DNA of 64,000 nt. Origin: Oncomelania hupensis (lineage: Eukaryota; Mollusca; Gastropoda; Littorinimorpha; Pomatiopsidae). The stretch is from assembly GCA_036898135.1 (NCBI GenBank), contig CM072522.1, positions 3,055,421 through 3,119,420 on the forward strand. Reading direction: 5' to 3'. Under the pieces are notes generated by a model that was not told the DNA's origin, did not search any database, and saw nothing but the letters and a program-made list of their open reading frames with translations. The translations under genes and the position numbers were made by a program. Each line of letters starts with the position of its first letter. Position 1 is the stretch's first letter. Positions 30,296 to 42,186 of this stretch are shown one piece after another.

Positions 30296-33200
30296 CGCAC
30301 TGATTAGAATAGACCCAACGTTTCCCGACGTGTCGTAAGAGGCGACTAACAGGGGTGATGTCAGCACGGCATCACTGGGCGAAAGTCTTCTACACAGAAG
30401 TCACCGGCCAGGACGGAGGAACCTCATGTTACTACAGGTTCAACGACCACGTGCTCGGGGCCAAGGCGAGCCACACTGTATTCGTGGATATCGGCTGTGA
30501 CCAACAGCCTGGAGAGGATTGGGCCCTGCCAGGTCTTTCTTGCCCAAGACACACTGCATGATGAACAAAACCATTTACTCCATGCCGGTTCGGTCGTCGC
30601 CCTGATCAACAAAGACCGCGCCTTCCGTTGACCACCAGGACGGAGGAGATAAGTGTGCTATTGATGGACAACTTAGCAAGATCCGCACCAGAAATAACAT
30701 CGTCATAGGAACCTGGAATGTCAGGACCCTAAATGCGGAGGTAAAATTAGAAGAACTGGCCCACGAGCTGGACCACTACCGATGGAACGTTTTAGGGATC
30801 TGCGAACTGCGCTGGAAAAGCATAGGTGAAACAACGACCGACAAAGGCCACAAGCTCTATTTCAGCGGTAGAGATGATAGGTACTAACACGGAGTTGGAT
30901 TCTTGGTCCACAAGAACATTCTAGCCACTGTCATGGGTTGCCGCCCAGTCTCCCGAAGACCCATTACCATCCGTCTGAGAGCAGCCCCTTTCAACATCAC
31001 CATCATCCAGGCCTATGCCCCAACATCAGACTATGAAAGCGAAGTGGAGGATATCTATGAAAATCTACAGGCTGTACTTGACCAAGTGCCGAAGAAGGAC
31101 ATAGTCATAGTGGAAGGCGACTGGAATGCCAAGGTTGGCCAAGATGCGCACCACAACTGGGGAGACACATGTGGACCCCACTGCAACAACGAGACAAATG
31201 ACTGTTGGAGTTTGCCAGATACAACAATCTGATACTGGCAAACACGCTTGGTCTCCACAAAAAATCCAGACGATGGACATGGCACAGTCCCGGCGGGGAG
31301 CATCACAACCAGACCGACTACAACATGGTCAAGAAACGCTTCAGATCAAGCATCAACATTGGCAGGACACGCACTTTTCCAGGAGCAGACGTCGGAAGTG
31401 ACCACGATCTCGTGATGATGTCTTTCCGGCTTCACTTAAAGAGAGTAAACACAGCAAAGTGCACTAGACTGAAGTTCGACCTGGACAAACTGTAAGACCC
31501 GGAGGTGGCAGAACCATTTCAGGCCACAATTGGAGGGAAATTTGCACCACTCCTCATTTTGGGAGCTGTTGAAGTAGATGTCAACACCATGACCACCACC
31601 TTCAACTTAGCTGGGACAGATGCCGCCACGGAGATCCTTGGAAAGCACCGGCCAAAGAAGAAGCTGTGGATCACACCTGAACGTTTGGACCTGTGTGATA
31701 AATGAAGAGAGATGAAAAAGAAAAAGAACACCTCACAGGGAGCTGATGCCTACCGAAAAATCAACAATGAAATCCGAAAAGGCATGCGCACAGCAAAGAA
31801 GAACTGGATAGAAGATCAATGCCAGGAAATAGAAAAAGTCTGATCAAGAACAACAGCAAGAAGGCTTACCAGACTGTGAAGCGGCTGACAAGTGTTAAAC
31901 AGCCCAATGTCTCCACGATCCAAAGCAAGTCTGGCATAAGCCTAACCGAAGAACAAGAAGTCTTGGACAGATGGACAGAGTACTGATCTGACCTTTACAA
32001 CCACAAACCAAACGAAGACCCATCAGTTCTAGCATGTACAGAGAACAGAGAAGAAGAAGAAATCCTCCCAATTCTCCAAGATGTTAAGGCAGCAGTGCGA
32101 TCGCTGAAGAAGGGGAAGTCAGCGGGAGTGGACAACTTACCCGCGGAACTGCTTCAAGCAGAGGAGAAGCGATGATCGACGCACTCACAATTATCTGTAA
32201 CAAGATCTGGCAGAGTGGGGAGTGGCCTACACCATGGACCCAGTCTCTTGTCATCACTCTTCCCAAAAAAGGTAACCTTCAGGAATGTGATAATTACCGC
32301 ACCATCAGCCTCATCAGCCATCCCAGCAAGAAAATAATACTCAACAGGTTGAAACCCCAAGCTGAACAAATCATAGCTGAAGAGCAAGCAGGATTCACGG
32401 CAGATTTTCAACCTCAGAATAATCTGCGACAAATACCTACAACACCAACAACATATATATCATGTGTTCGTAGACTTTAAAAAAAAGCGTTTGACCGAGT
32501 CTGGCATGCAGCTCTGTGGGCAACCATGAGAGTGTACAACATCAGCCCTAAAATTATTGAAGTCATCAAAGCCTGTATGACAAGGCTACCAGTGCAGTCC
32601 TCCACAACAGCGCCATCGGAAACTAGTTCAGCCCAACAATCGGTGTGCGTCAGGGATGCCTACTCTCTCCAACACTCTTCAACATCTTCCTAGAGCGCAT
32701 CATGTCAGATGCCCTTGCACACCACGAAGGCAGAGTGAGCATAGGGGAAGAGCAATTTCCAACCTCCGTTTTGCGGATGACATTAACGGATTGGCTGGAG
32801 AGGAACAAGAACTTGAACAGCTGGTACAGAGGCTTGACACCACCTCCAGAGCCTATGGAATGGAAATAAGTGCAGAGAAGACCAAAATGATGACCAACAA
32901 CAACAATGGCATCAACACGGACGTCAAAGTCCAAGGCCAATCCCTCAACACAGTGCATAGCTTCAAATATTTAGGAGCCATTGTATCAGACAATGGGTCC
33001 TGACAGGAAGTCCTCTCCAGGATCGCACAAACTGCTGCCCTGGCGAGGTTGAAGCCAATTTGGAAAGACAGGACCATCAGTCTACATTCCAAGGTAAGGC
33101 TGCTGCGCTCCCTTGTCATCTCCATCTTCCTATATGCTTGCGAAACATGGACCCTCACAGTAGATCTCCAACGAAGAATACAAAGCATTGAGATGAGGTG

Positions 33201-33583
33201 CTACAGAAGACTTCTGGGCATTTCCTATACCCAGCACATCACCAACGACGAAGTCCGACATACCATCACACAAGCCATTGGACAACACGATGACCTGCGC
33301 ACAGTGGTGAAAAAACGGAAACTCCGATGCTATGGCCACGTCACCAGATCATAAGGTCTTGCAAAGACCATCCTCCAAGGCACAGTGCAAGGAGGTAGAA
33401 GAAGAGGGAGACCGAAAAAGGGGTGGGAGGACAACATTCGAGAATGGACTGGTTTGACACTGAGCGAAACAATCAGGGTTGCTGAGGACAAGGAAAGATG
33501 GAGTACGCTGGTTAAACGATCATCTGTGGTGCCCTTACGACCTCCGAGTTATGGGATAGGATAGGATAGGATATGATAGGATC
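30296..33583 (+). mobile_element. RTE-like LINE copy B (near full length)
   Basis: Starts with GCACTGATTAGAATAGACCC and a TCGTAAGAGGCGACTAAC word shared with the 5' end of minus copy C (36368), and ends in GGATAGGATAGGATATGATA repeats (33553-33582). About 400 bp of 5' UTR, endonuclease, RT and C-terminal region are all present, so the copy is close to complete (3.3 kb). Frames are broken at many points. Confidence 0.88.
30700..33540 (+). pseudogene. RTE-like ORF2, endonuclease and RT (broken)
   Basis: Endonuclease: IVIGTWNVRTL (about 30700-30732), VLGICELRWKSIG, then a TAA in place of a Glu codon near 30886, TIIQAYAPTSDYESE, and DIVIVEGDWNAKVG (about 31098-31140, catalytic Asp-Asn pair), later GSDHDLVMM (about 31395). 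RT: SLKKGKSAGVDNLPAELLQ (about 32104), motif A VFVDFKK with extra bases after it near 32480, GVRQGCLLSPTLFNI (about 32643-32690), LRFADDINGLAGE (FADD, about 32768), and a C-terminal GRPKKGW-type region (33405-33425). The family cuts target DNA with the APE-type nuclease and primes reverse transcription there. The protein resembles those annotated as craniofacial development protein 2-like, which derive from RTE/BovB elements. Confidence 0.87.
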
Positions 33584-33585
33584 AG

Positions 33586-36368
33586 CTTCCTGTGAGGTGT
33601 TCTTTTTCTTTTTTATCTTTCTTCGTTTATCACACAGTTCCAAAAGTTCAGGTGTGATCCACGGTTTCTTCTTTGGGCGGTGCTTGCCAAGGATATCAGT
33701 GGAGGAATCTATCACAGCTGACTTGAAGGTGATGGTCATGGTGTTGACGTCTACTTCACCAGCTCCCAAAATGAGCAGTTATGCAAATTTCCCTCCAAGT
33801 GTGGCTTGAAATATTTCTGCCACCTCTGGGTCTTGCAGTTTGTCCAGGTCGAACTTCAGTCTAGTGCACTTTGCTGTGTTTACTCTCTTCAAGTGGAGCC
33901 GGAAGGACATCATCACGAGATCGTAACCACTTCCGATGTCTGCTCCTGGAAAGGTGCGTGTCCAGCCAATGTTATTGCTTGATCTGAAGCGTGTCTTTAC
34001 CATGATGCAAAAGATCTGGTTATGATGCTCACCGCCGGGACTGTGCCATGTCCATCGTCTGGATTTTGTGTGGAGACAAAGCGTGTTTGCCAGTATCAGA
34101 CTGTTGTGTCTGGCAAACTCCAAGAGTCTTAGACCCCTGTCATTTGTCTCGTTGCTGCAGTGGGTCTAAATGTGTCTCCCCAGTTGTGGTGTGCATCTTG
34201 GTCCACTTTTGTATTCCAGTTGCTTTCCATTGTGACTATGTCCTTCTTCGGCACTTGGTCAAGGACAGCCTGTAGATTTTCTTAGAACTTATCGACTTCG
34301 CTGTTATTGTAACAAGAGGCCCAGTTTTACACAGCCCAGTAAGCGTTGCCTTGTTTAGTCAGTGTAACACAGTTGTATGCTGACGATAGCCAAGTAGGCA
34401 ATGACATCATCGCAGTCTACGTTCAAACGCTGAGCAGTACACAGTTACGCTCTGACTGAAATCTCTCTCCTGAGCAGACTTAAGATGCAGGGCTTGTTGA
34501 AAATCGAATTCAATCAAGTTAGCCACGGCCTGACATTGTCAAAAAGGTAAATGAACATACTTTTGTTTCATCGTGATGTATTTATATTATTGTTGACTTA
34601 TGTTTGTGAAATGTGCTATACTTAGAATTGAATTGTTAGTCCGACGTTGCGTGTGACCACGTGGCGAACACGACCGGCCGACGCCATGTTGTATACCTGA
34701 CTGAACCACTGTTGTTAAACTTATTTGTATGCTTGCAGACCAGTGGCTGTACCAGAGAATGTGTATAATATTAATTATTTCTCTATGTGTATAGTTAGCC
34801 ATGTTTTATTTTTATATATGTATAGGAAATTAGAGTGGAGGTTCCAGTGGACCACTGACTTAGCAGAATGTTCGTCGCTTATAAATAGAGATGTGGGGCT
34901 CATCACTGAGGGCTACTTCGGCCTTCAGTGAGACGCTCTGTACACACCTATTATACAGGGTTGTGCAGAATTTCGTCTCATATGTTACAGACGAGCAGGC
35001 ATTGTATCGTGAGCCCAACTCGGCGAAAGACAAAACCAAGTCGTCGCTGAAAGTTGGTCTGCAGAGGCCTTGAAAGCACTGAGCTAAGAGAGTCCACCAG
35101 TCTAGCCACACGGAGAAGACTCCATCACAACACAGCATATCAAGGAAGCTACCACAACGCAGCGCTTCAACCACACAGTTAAGTGCCCCTCAAAACAGTG
35201 CACTAAAACTGGTATCACAGGACCACAGTAGTCCACTCTTCAAGAACTTTGACCATTAGGGCAGAAAGTATTCAGTGCCCGATGAAGATAAAATAGCTGC
35301 TTATACCTATCAAGAGCGAACCATTCGCAGTGACATTTGAACTTTTAAGTTAGTTTCATACATCGAAGATCGTGTATAGAGTAGAGGAAATAAATGTGTG
35401 ATATTTACTGTTATCAAGTGGCTGGACTACATATGTTTCATAGCCATGCGAAAGCTAGTGTGACAGTGGTCTTTTACCATTTTTCTATCTATCTCTGTAC
35501 CCCCCTAAACACAGACCGAGCTAAACAAATAAATGTATTAAGTTAAGTCACAGGGAGATTCACTAGCGATTCCCATAGACTAAGACGAGTGGGTAATAGC
35601 ATTCCATTGTGCAGAGCCCAGCAACAATAAAACCCTACGTCACAGTCATCATAGTGTGATGTTGGGGCATAGGTCTGGATGATGGTGATGTTGAAAGGTG
35701 CTGCTCTACGACGGATGGTAATGAGTCTACTGGAGACTGGTCGGAAACTCATGAAAGTGGCTAGAATGTCTTTGTGGACCAAGAATCCAACGCCGTGTTC
35801 GTGCCTGTCGCCTCTCCCGCTGAAATAAAGCTTGTAGCCTTTGTCGGACGTTGTTTCACCGAGGCGTTTCCAGGACTGTTCACTGATACCTAGAATGTTC
35901 CATCGATAGCGGTCCAGCTCGAGGGCCACTTCTTCTATTTTCCCTCCGCATTTATGGTCCTGACATTCCAGGTTCCCATGACGATGTTGTCTTTCGTGCG
36001 GATCTTGCTAGGTTGTCCACCAGTAGCACACTTATCGCTTCCGTCCTGGTGGCCAACGGAGGGCGCGGTCCTTGGTGACCCTGGCAACGACCGATCCGGT
36101 ATGGAGTGTGGTTCTTTTCATCATACTTGGGCAAGAATGACCTGGCAGGGTCGAATCCTCTCCAGGCTGTTTGCCACAGCTGAAATCCACGAATACAGTG
36201 GCTCGCCTTGGCCCCGAGCACGTGGTCGTTGAACCTGTAGTAACGTGAGGTTCCTCCCTCCTGGCCGGTGACTTCTGTGTAGAAGACTTTCTCCCAGTGA
36301 TGCCGCACTGACATCACCCCAGTTAGTCGCCTCTTACGACACGCCGGGAAATGTTGTGTCTATTCTAT
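33586..36368 (-). mobile_element. RTE-like LINE copy C, minus, split by a solo LTR
   Basis: Body pieces 36368-35645 and 34307-33586 (minus strand): 5' UTR, endonuclease and the start of the EN-RT linker. The RT and tail are missing. It directly abuts the tail of copy B in opposite orientation. The minus frame at 35929-35543 has ALELDRYRWNILGISEQSW and DKGYKLYFSGRGDRHEHGVG; the frame at 34123-33779 has the LHTKSRRWTWHSPGGEHHNQ region. Confidence 0.87.
34308..35644 (+). mobile_element. Solo LTR, 1.3-kb family, best copy
   Basis: Starts TGTAACAAGAGG and ends CTACGTCACA; 1,337 bp. The flanks are GTTAT (34303-34307) and GTCAT (35645-35649), a 5-bp target duplication with one mismatch. The RTE-like target is contiguous in copy D (near 49480-49500), confirming the site. 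It contains a polyadenylation signal with GAGGAAATAAATGTGTG near 35381-35397. The segment 34600-34930 has open frames with no family signature. Confidence 0.88.
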
Positions 36369-36755
36369 TCAGTGCCCGAACCCACAGGGAATTGAAAGGA
36401 CATAAGCCCAGTATTGGGAATTCCGCCTGTCAAGTACTACCGCATTTATCAAAAACAGGCGTGAAGCAAATCTGGGAAAATCTGCAGGCAAGTAGTACAT
36501 CTACTGTAATATTGCCATGTGATGAGGCATTATCTCCCTTTTGTCAGACAGCGACTTTGATTTTCCGCCACTTGATAGGTCTTATGATGTGTGGGACAGT
36601 CCGTGACAACATCAACATGGAGGAGCAAAGTGAAGAAACAGGAGGAAGAACAGAAAGAAGAAAAGAAGACTGAGAGAGGAAGGAATTAGTGCACGATTAA
36701 AAGTAAGCGATAAATCAGCACTCTAGTGAAGAGATCTGTATTTCCATTCAGTCAA
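36369..36755. other. No gene recognised
   Basis: The frame at 36356-36673 shows no domain. No repeat shared with the rest of the window is seen. Confidence 0.4.
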
Positions 36756-36756
36756 T

Positions 36757-37000
36757 CATTCATTCAATCAGTCCTTTAACAGAGTGATTCAATGGTAGGC
36801 TTACAATGCTTGCTTGGCATGCGGGAGAACACGGGTTGGTGACTCCATAGTGGCGGAACATTTCTCTCGCAAGAATCCACACTATAAACAACTTGTGTAA
36901 TAGTCTTTAAGCGGTGGTTGATCTCTCCCGTGTCGCTACAGAAGTACGTTAAACAACCGGTCATTCTTTTAAAAGAGTGGGTGAGTCTTACAAAAATAAA
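36757..37000 (+). mobile_element. Possible tRNA-derived SINE relic
   Basis: A TTGGCATGCGGGAGAACACG stretch followed by GGTTGGTGACTCC (B-box-like, near 36833) resembles a tRNA anticodon arm and B box, and the end GTACGTTAAACAACCGG is typical of SINE bodies. The A box is not clear. Low confidence. Confidence 0.35.
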
Positions 37001-37063
37001 GGCGCGTACATCTAGATCGGTCAGGGTGGCTCAGTTGTCTGGAGCGTTTGACAGTGCGCTTGA

Positions 37064-37130
37064 TGTTGCAAGTTGGCGTTTCGGGATTCTTGAATTGGAC
37101 CAATACCTGGTTCAGCTCTTTTGAGTTGAG
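37064..37130 (+). repeat. Fragment of the ~300-bp repeat
   Basis: GTTGCAAGTTGGCGTTTCGG followed by a diverged TTGAATTGGACC word and CAGCTCTTTTGAG. Confidence 0.4.
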
Positions 37131-37630
37131 CTTGTATCAAAAACACTTCGTTTCATTTTAATCAGTTAGAAAGAAATACATATTAAGACCAATTATTGAA
37201 ATGTCAACAAATAATAATGGATGACATTTATATACGTGGGCAGTGTTTTACACTTGAAGAAGGTTTGAATAAACCAACATGTGTTCTTTTACCTTCAGAG
37301 TTAGAAGTTGTATTTCTTCCTTTAGAATCGCAATTCATTATATAGCGCATTTAAATAAAATTAAAAAAAAAAAGACTCGATGTACATCGGACAAGAGGAA
37401 GAAGACAAAGAGGAGGAGAACGAGGAGAGGAATTAATTAAGAGGAATGAAACAAACCAGGAATACAGAAAAGAGAAGAGGCTACAGATGAAAGACTGGGC
37501 GATAGAGAAAAAAAACCAAGCGATGTGAAATATAGTAGGAAGAATGTCTTCGCATTGTCCACGGGACTTTTCAGTTCATAACATCTTTTTTGTACATGCA
37601 GAAATGGTGAGAGTAGAGAGAATAGGGAGG
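37131..37630. other. No gene recognised
   Basis: AT-rich then purine-rich DNA leading into a GA microsatellite. Confidence 0.4.
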
Positions 37631-37635
37631 GACAG

Positions 37636-37768
<133 letters not shown>

Positions 37769-38162
37769 GCTTAAATTTCTCAACGCCATAAGACAAAGAC
37801 ACAGACAAAATAATAGAGAAATGTAATCAATGAGTGCGGTTAAGCGCCGAGAGACAGAGTGGGAGTGATAGCAGCAGACACGAGAGATAGACAAAGAGAG
37901 AGAAATTGAGCAAATGATATAAGAGATAGTGGGGAGGAAGAGAGGGGAGGTGGAGAGAGGGGGGGGGGGAGAGATAGCAGACATGTTATTGACAAGACGA
38001 ATACAGATTTTAGGAAAGAACCTTCTAATCTTTAAATGGTTCCTTGATGTTAGAGAAGGAGTGAGAGAGAGACAGTGTGCGAGGTTGAGAGTCCACATGA
38101 AATTGGGGTTAGGGTGAGTGAGATTGAGATCGTGTCACAAAGATGATTATTGTATCAATCAT
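37769..38162. other. No gene recognised
   Basis: Purine-rich with a G run at 37958-37970; no coding family. Confidence 0.4.
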
Positions 38163-38166
38163 CCTT

Positions 38167-38345
38167 TCTTCTTCTTCTTCTTCTTCTTCTTCTTCTTCTT
38201 TTATTCGGATGAGAGTATAATCCAAGGTCTAATCTGTGTACGCATGCACAGGCCACAGTACAGACTTAACGATCCTGACGCTCATGTCCTAGACCGGTGA
38301 GATCCAGAAGCAACATTGCATGTGATATAGGTCTTTCGCTGAGAA
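38167..38345 (+). repeat. (CTT)n tract joined to a ~300-bp repeat copy
   Basis: About 34 bases of CTT run directly into TTATTCGGATGAGAGTATAA (38200 onward), the same start as the 7685 copy, followed by TCTAATCTGTGTACGCATGC and GATCCTGACGCTCATGTCC. The second half is diverged. Confidence 0.65.
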
Positions 38346-38399
38346 GGCAGCACTAAGTCCGCCAGTTTTGGTGACAAATAAAATCCAAAATCCCAACAA

Positions 38400-38880
38400 C
38401 AACATCTTTCTTTTTCTTCTTCTTCTCTTCCTCCTCCTTCCTAGCCTCTAATCTATTCTTCTCATCTCTTATCCTTCTTATCCTTCTCTTCATCTTCTTT
38501 GCATCTATTTCTTTTTTAATCTATATATCTGCGATTTCAAAAACAAACTTCAGGGATTTGATTTGTCAAAACTGTGTTCATCAAAAAGATGGATTGGACA
38601 GGATTTACTGCGGAACGAACCCTCCAAAAGACGGATCGGAAACGAAACGAAGCACAATAAAATAGAAAGTTCCTATTGACAGAAATATGACGTAATCCTG
38701 TAAAGCCGACAGCGAGGCTCCCCTCTCCTCGGCGCATGCGTCTGTCTGTCTCTTATCCAATCAGATTGGGCCACGTTGACTGATGGCCCTAGCGGGCACG
38801 TATGGTGGATATTATCTCCGTTCTCATCGAAGTGTCACTCAGTTCCTTCCCCTGACCAGCTTTTGTTTTGAGTTGAAGTG
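38400..38880. other. CTT-rich then unassigned DNA
   Basis: Imperfect CTT/CCT repeats at 38400-38520. An inverted CCAATCAGATTGG word occurs at 38758-38770. No gene recognised. Confidence 0.45.
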
Positions 38881-38883
38881 ACA

Positions 38884-38884
38884 A

Positions 38885-38968
<84 letters not shown>
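38884..38968 (+). repeat. (GA)n microsatellite
   Basis: Pure GA repeats with a single AGAAGA break. Confidence 0.97.
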
Positions 38969-38971
<3 letters not shown>

Positions 38972-41374
38972 GGGGCGGAGACAGACAGAAAGATTGAAGA
39001 AGTCGAAGTCAAAACCTTTAATAGTATAATAGCATTAGGTCCTATGGACTGTCTTACAGCTAGTCCTTAATAAACAATGCAGAAAAAACAAAATAAATAA
39101 CATAAAATAATTTAAAACCAACATATTCCTTAATTACAGTAACAACTCACTATGCAAATTAATGTATTTTAACACAAATACTCCCACCTTCTCCTCTTCC
39201 CCATCCCTCTCTTCCTCCCTCCGCACACACGCGCGTGCGCATACGTACACATGTAAATTCCTACATTCTCAGTAACGTAAATTGTCGTAGGGAAGAACAA
39301 AGAGGTATACAATCATCTTAAATAGTAGGAGCAAAGAGAGCTTAAAAATTTATGGAGTTTTGTTTTTAAAGATGGTAATGATTTACTTTCCTTGACCTTC
39401 TCTAGTAGAGAATTCCACACGCTTGGACCAGAATAGGACAGAGATGCTTTATATGTCTAAGCAGGGTCTTAAAAATGTCAAATTATATCAGAAAGATGAA
39501 TAACGAGATTATATTACATGGTTATTGCTTTAGGTCCTCTTCCGAGCCAAATCAGGACCAGAGAGAAGTTATCTTAAAATGTTATAAAAGTGGTTCAAAT
39601 CTTAAAATATATACCGGTTACTCTTAAATACTCAAACAAACTTTCACCTGACACCTCTTTAAAAGTCTTCTTTAAAACTGATGTATTAAAAATATTTTCT
39701 CTTTCCTCAATCAAATCACTAAATTCGGTCTTATCAATAAAATCCAAAACAAAACGACATGATTTATATGCGATAAAACAAACCAACATCATGTAAAAAT
39801 TGAAACAAGTGTTGACCATTGCATATTTTAAAACTCTCTTTGAAAGGTATTGAACCAAAATATGTTTATCTTTTATCAAGCAGGTCAGCACATTCAGACA
39901 TGAAATGACGAACGGAAAAGGATTTATCACATGCAAAGCACCATGGTGGTTCTTCTCCTTTTAACAGGAAACTGTGGGTTGTATAAGTATGCCCAATATG
40001 AAGGCGAGACAAAACTGTTTCTTCTTTGCGAGTGGATGCAAAGTTAGGCAAAGAATCTAATAAATTGGGAAGAATTTGAAATAATTTGTTGTTGATATGT
40101 TAACTTGGATCTAATTAAAGAACGGTATAACAGCAGTAAAGTTTTCTTGTCAGCTCCCCAGTCTGTACCGCTGATAACCTTGAGCAAATTGCAGGCCTGT
40201 TGACATTTAGTTTTCAAATTTTTTTTTAGATGAGGAAGGAAGGATAGCCTTTGATAAAAAATAACACCCAAAAATTTTACTTGTTGGACCGCTTTTATTG
40301 GAGGGTAATATTAGGATCTTAAAGAATTCCCCGGTGCTTGGAAAAGTGAATACATTCAGTTTTTGCTCCAGAAAATTTAAAACCATTATATAAAACCCAG
40401 TCTTCAACGGCATTGACACATAACTGTATCTGACGTTCTGCAGATGCCAAGGTTTTACCTTTGGCTACTAATGCAAAATCGTCAACAAACAAAGAATTGT
40501 CGACTCCACATTTAACGGAACGAACAATATTATTTAATTTAATATTAAACAGCAAGGGAGACCAGATGCTACCCTGAGGCACTCCCATCTCCTGTTCCCT
40601 CATATCTGATAAAGATCCACCAACCTTAACCTGAAAAATTCTGTCCGTTAGAAAATTGGATATAAACAGAGGTAAGTGTCCCTTCAAACCCGTTTCTTGT
40701 AAATCTGAAAGAATGCCATATTTCCATGTGGTTTCATAGGCTTTTTTCAACTCAAACATGATGGCAACGACATGTTCACCCTGGACGAACGCGTTACGGA
40801 TAAAAGTTTCCAGTCGCACCAGGTGATCAACAGTACTTCGACCACTTCGAAAGCCACAATGAGTGTTGGATAATATATTATTTGTTTCCAGATACCACAG
40901 TAAACGGGAATAAACCATTCTTTCCAGCGTCTTGCATAAGCAGGACGTTAAGGCTATTGGTCTGTAGTTTGTTTGATTAGTATGGTCTTTGCCAGGTTTA
41001 GGAATGGGTACAATAATGGCCTTTCTCCAAGAGGGAGGAAAGGTGCCGGTGATCCAAATCTGATTGAAGATGTCCAGCAGTTGAGACCGTGAGTACTTTG
41101 TTAAATGACGTAGAAATTGATAATGCACATCATCCGGTCCAACTGCTGAATCTGCACTTTTGTTAATTGCATCTTCAAGCTCGACTAATGAGAACGAAAC
41201 GTTGGAATCTTCAGAATTATCAGAGGTAAAATTTAACCATTGTTTTTCTTTACGGGTTTTAATTGTTTGAAAAGAGAGAGAATAATTTTCAGAAGAAGAA
41301 TTTGCAGCAAAAGAAGAGGCCAAAAGATCAGCTACTAGTTTTTTATCTCCGATTACGTCCCCCTGCACAGTAAG

Positions 41375-42186
41375 CAGGGTGGGGAACTCTCCTCGGATCC
41401 GCTGATTTCAGAGGAAATCGGCAGCCATTTCAGAGGAAAAAAAAAAGAGTTCAGAGGAAAAAAAATTTGTCCGTTTCCGAATCCAGTAGACCTATTAACA
41501 AGTACCCATCCCTGTCCACCTTTTACTTTCTCATTGCTAGAATGGACCCGCTAGAACTGAATGCGTGCAACATCTCCCCGCCCGCTCTTGTTGATTCTTA
41601 CGACCACATAAACGCGACTTGCTTAGAGCGGGCGAAATGGTGTTGAACGCGTTTTCGGCTGTTATCATGGCGTGTGTGTCCAGAATAGTTCAGCGCGGGG
41701 ATATTTTTGAAGAGGGGACCATTGCCAATAAATGGAAGTGGGAGTGGATTAACAAAACAACAAAAATTGAGGACGAGGACCAGCGAATCGGTGACTGCTT
41801 TCGGAAAATAGATAGGAGTGGCACAGCTCGATGCATCTTTTGCAACAAGGAGCTGAGCTACGCAAATCGTGGCTTGTCGACACTGGTCGAGCACATGCTG
41901 ACCAAAATGCATCAATGCATCAACACGCAATGAAAGCCACAAAACAGCAGGGCCGACTTCCAGGTAGGCTTTTATTTTTAATTTATACACATACCTTTTT
42001 CCTTACGGTTGTTGAATAATTTATTATGCCACTCTTATTATGGCTTAAAAACGTGCACATTTTCCGGGGGGCTTTGCCCCCCTGGATCCCCTACAAGAGC
42101 CCTGCCCCTTGACCCCGCCGGGGCCTAGGCGGCCCCTGGACCCCGGCCTTTTCAGAGTTTTTCTCAATGAGTTGTTCCCCACCCTG
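41375..42186 (+). mobile_element. hAT-like DNA transposon (812 bp, internally deleted)
   Basis: Terminal inverted repeats CAGGGTGGGGAACTCTC and (reverse complement of the right end) CAGGGTGGGGAACAACTC; flanked by AGTAAG on both sides (41369-41374 and 42187-42192). Removing the element and one AGTAAG rejoins the LINE frame (SPCLTVQGDV), confirming the limits. A GC-rich block with GGGGGCTTTGCCCCCC lies at 42066-42081. The six-base duplication is shorter than the eight usual for hAT, so the superfamily is tentative. Confidence 0.8.
41637..41932 (+). pseudogene. BED-like zinc-finger protein fragment, transposase N-terminus
   Basis: From ATG 41637 the frame reads through a WKWEWINKT region to a finger with ARCIFCNKELSY (C-X2-C) and LVEHMLTKMHQ (H-X4-H), the layout of a BED-type finger found at the N-terminus of hAT and related transposases. 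It stops at 41931-41933. Shortly after, CCAGGTAGGC near 41960 could be a splice donor, so this may be a first exon whose remaining exons were lost. No catalytic domain is present. Confidence 0.65.
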
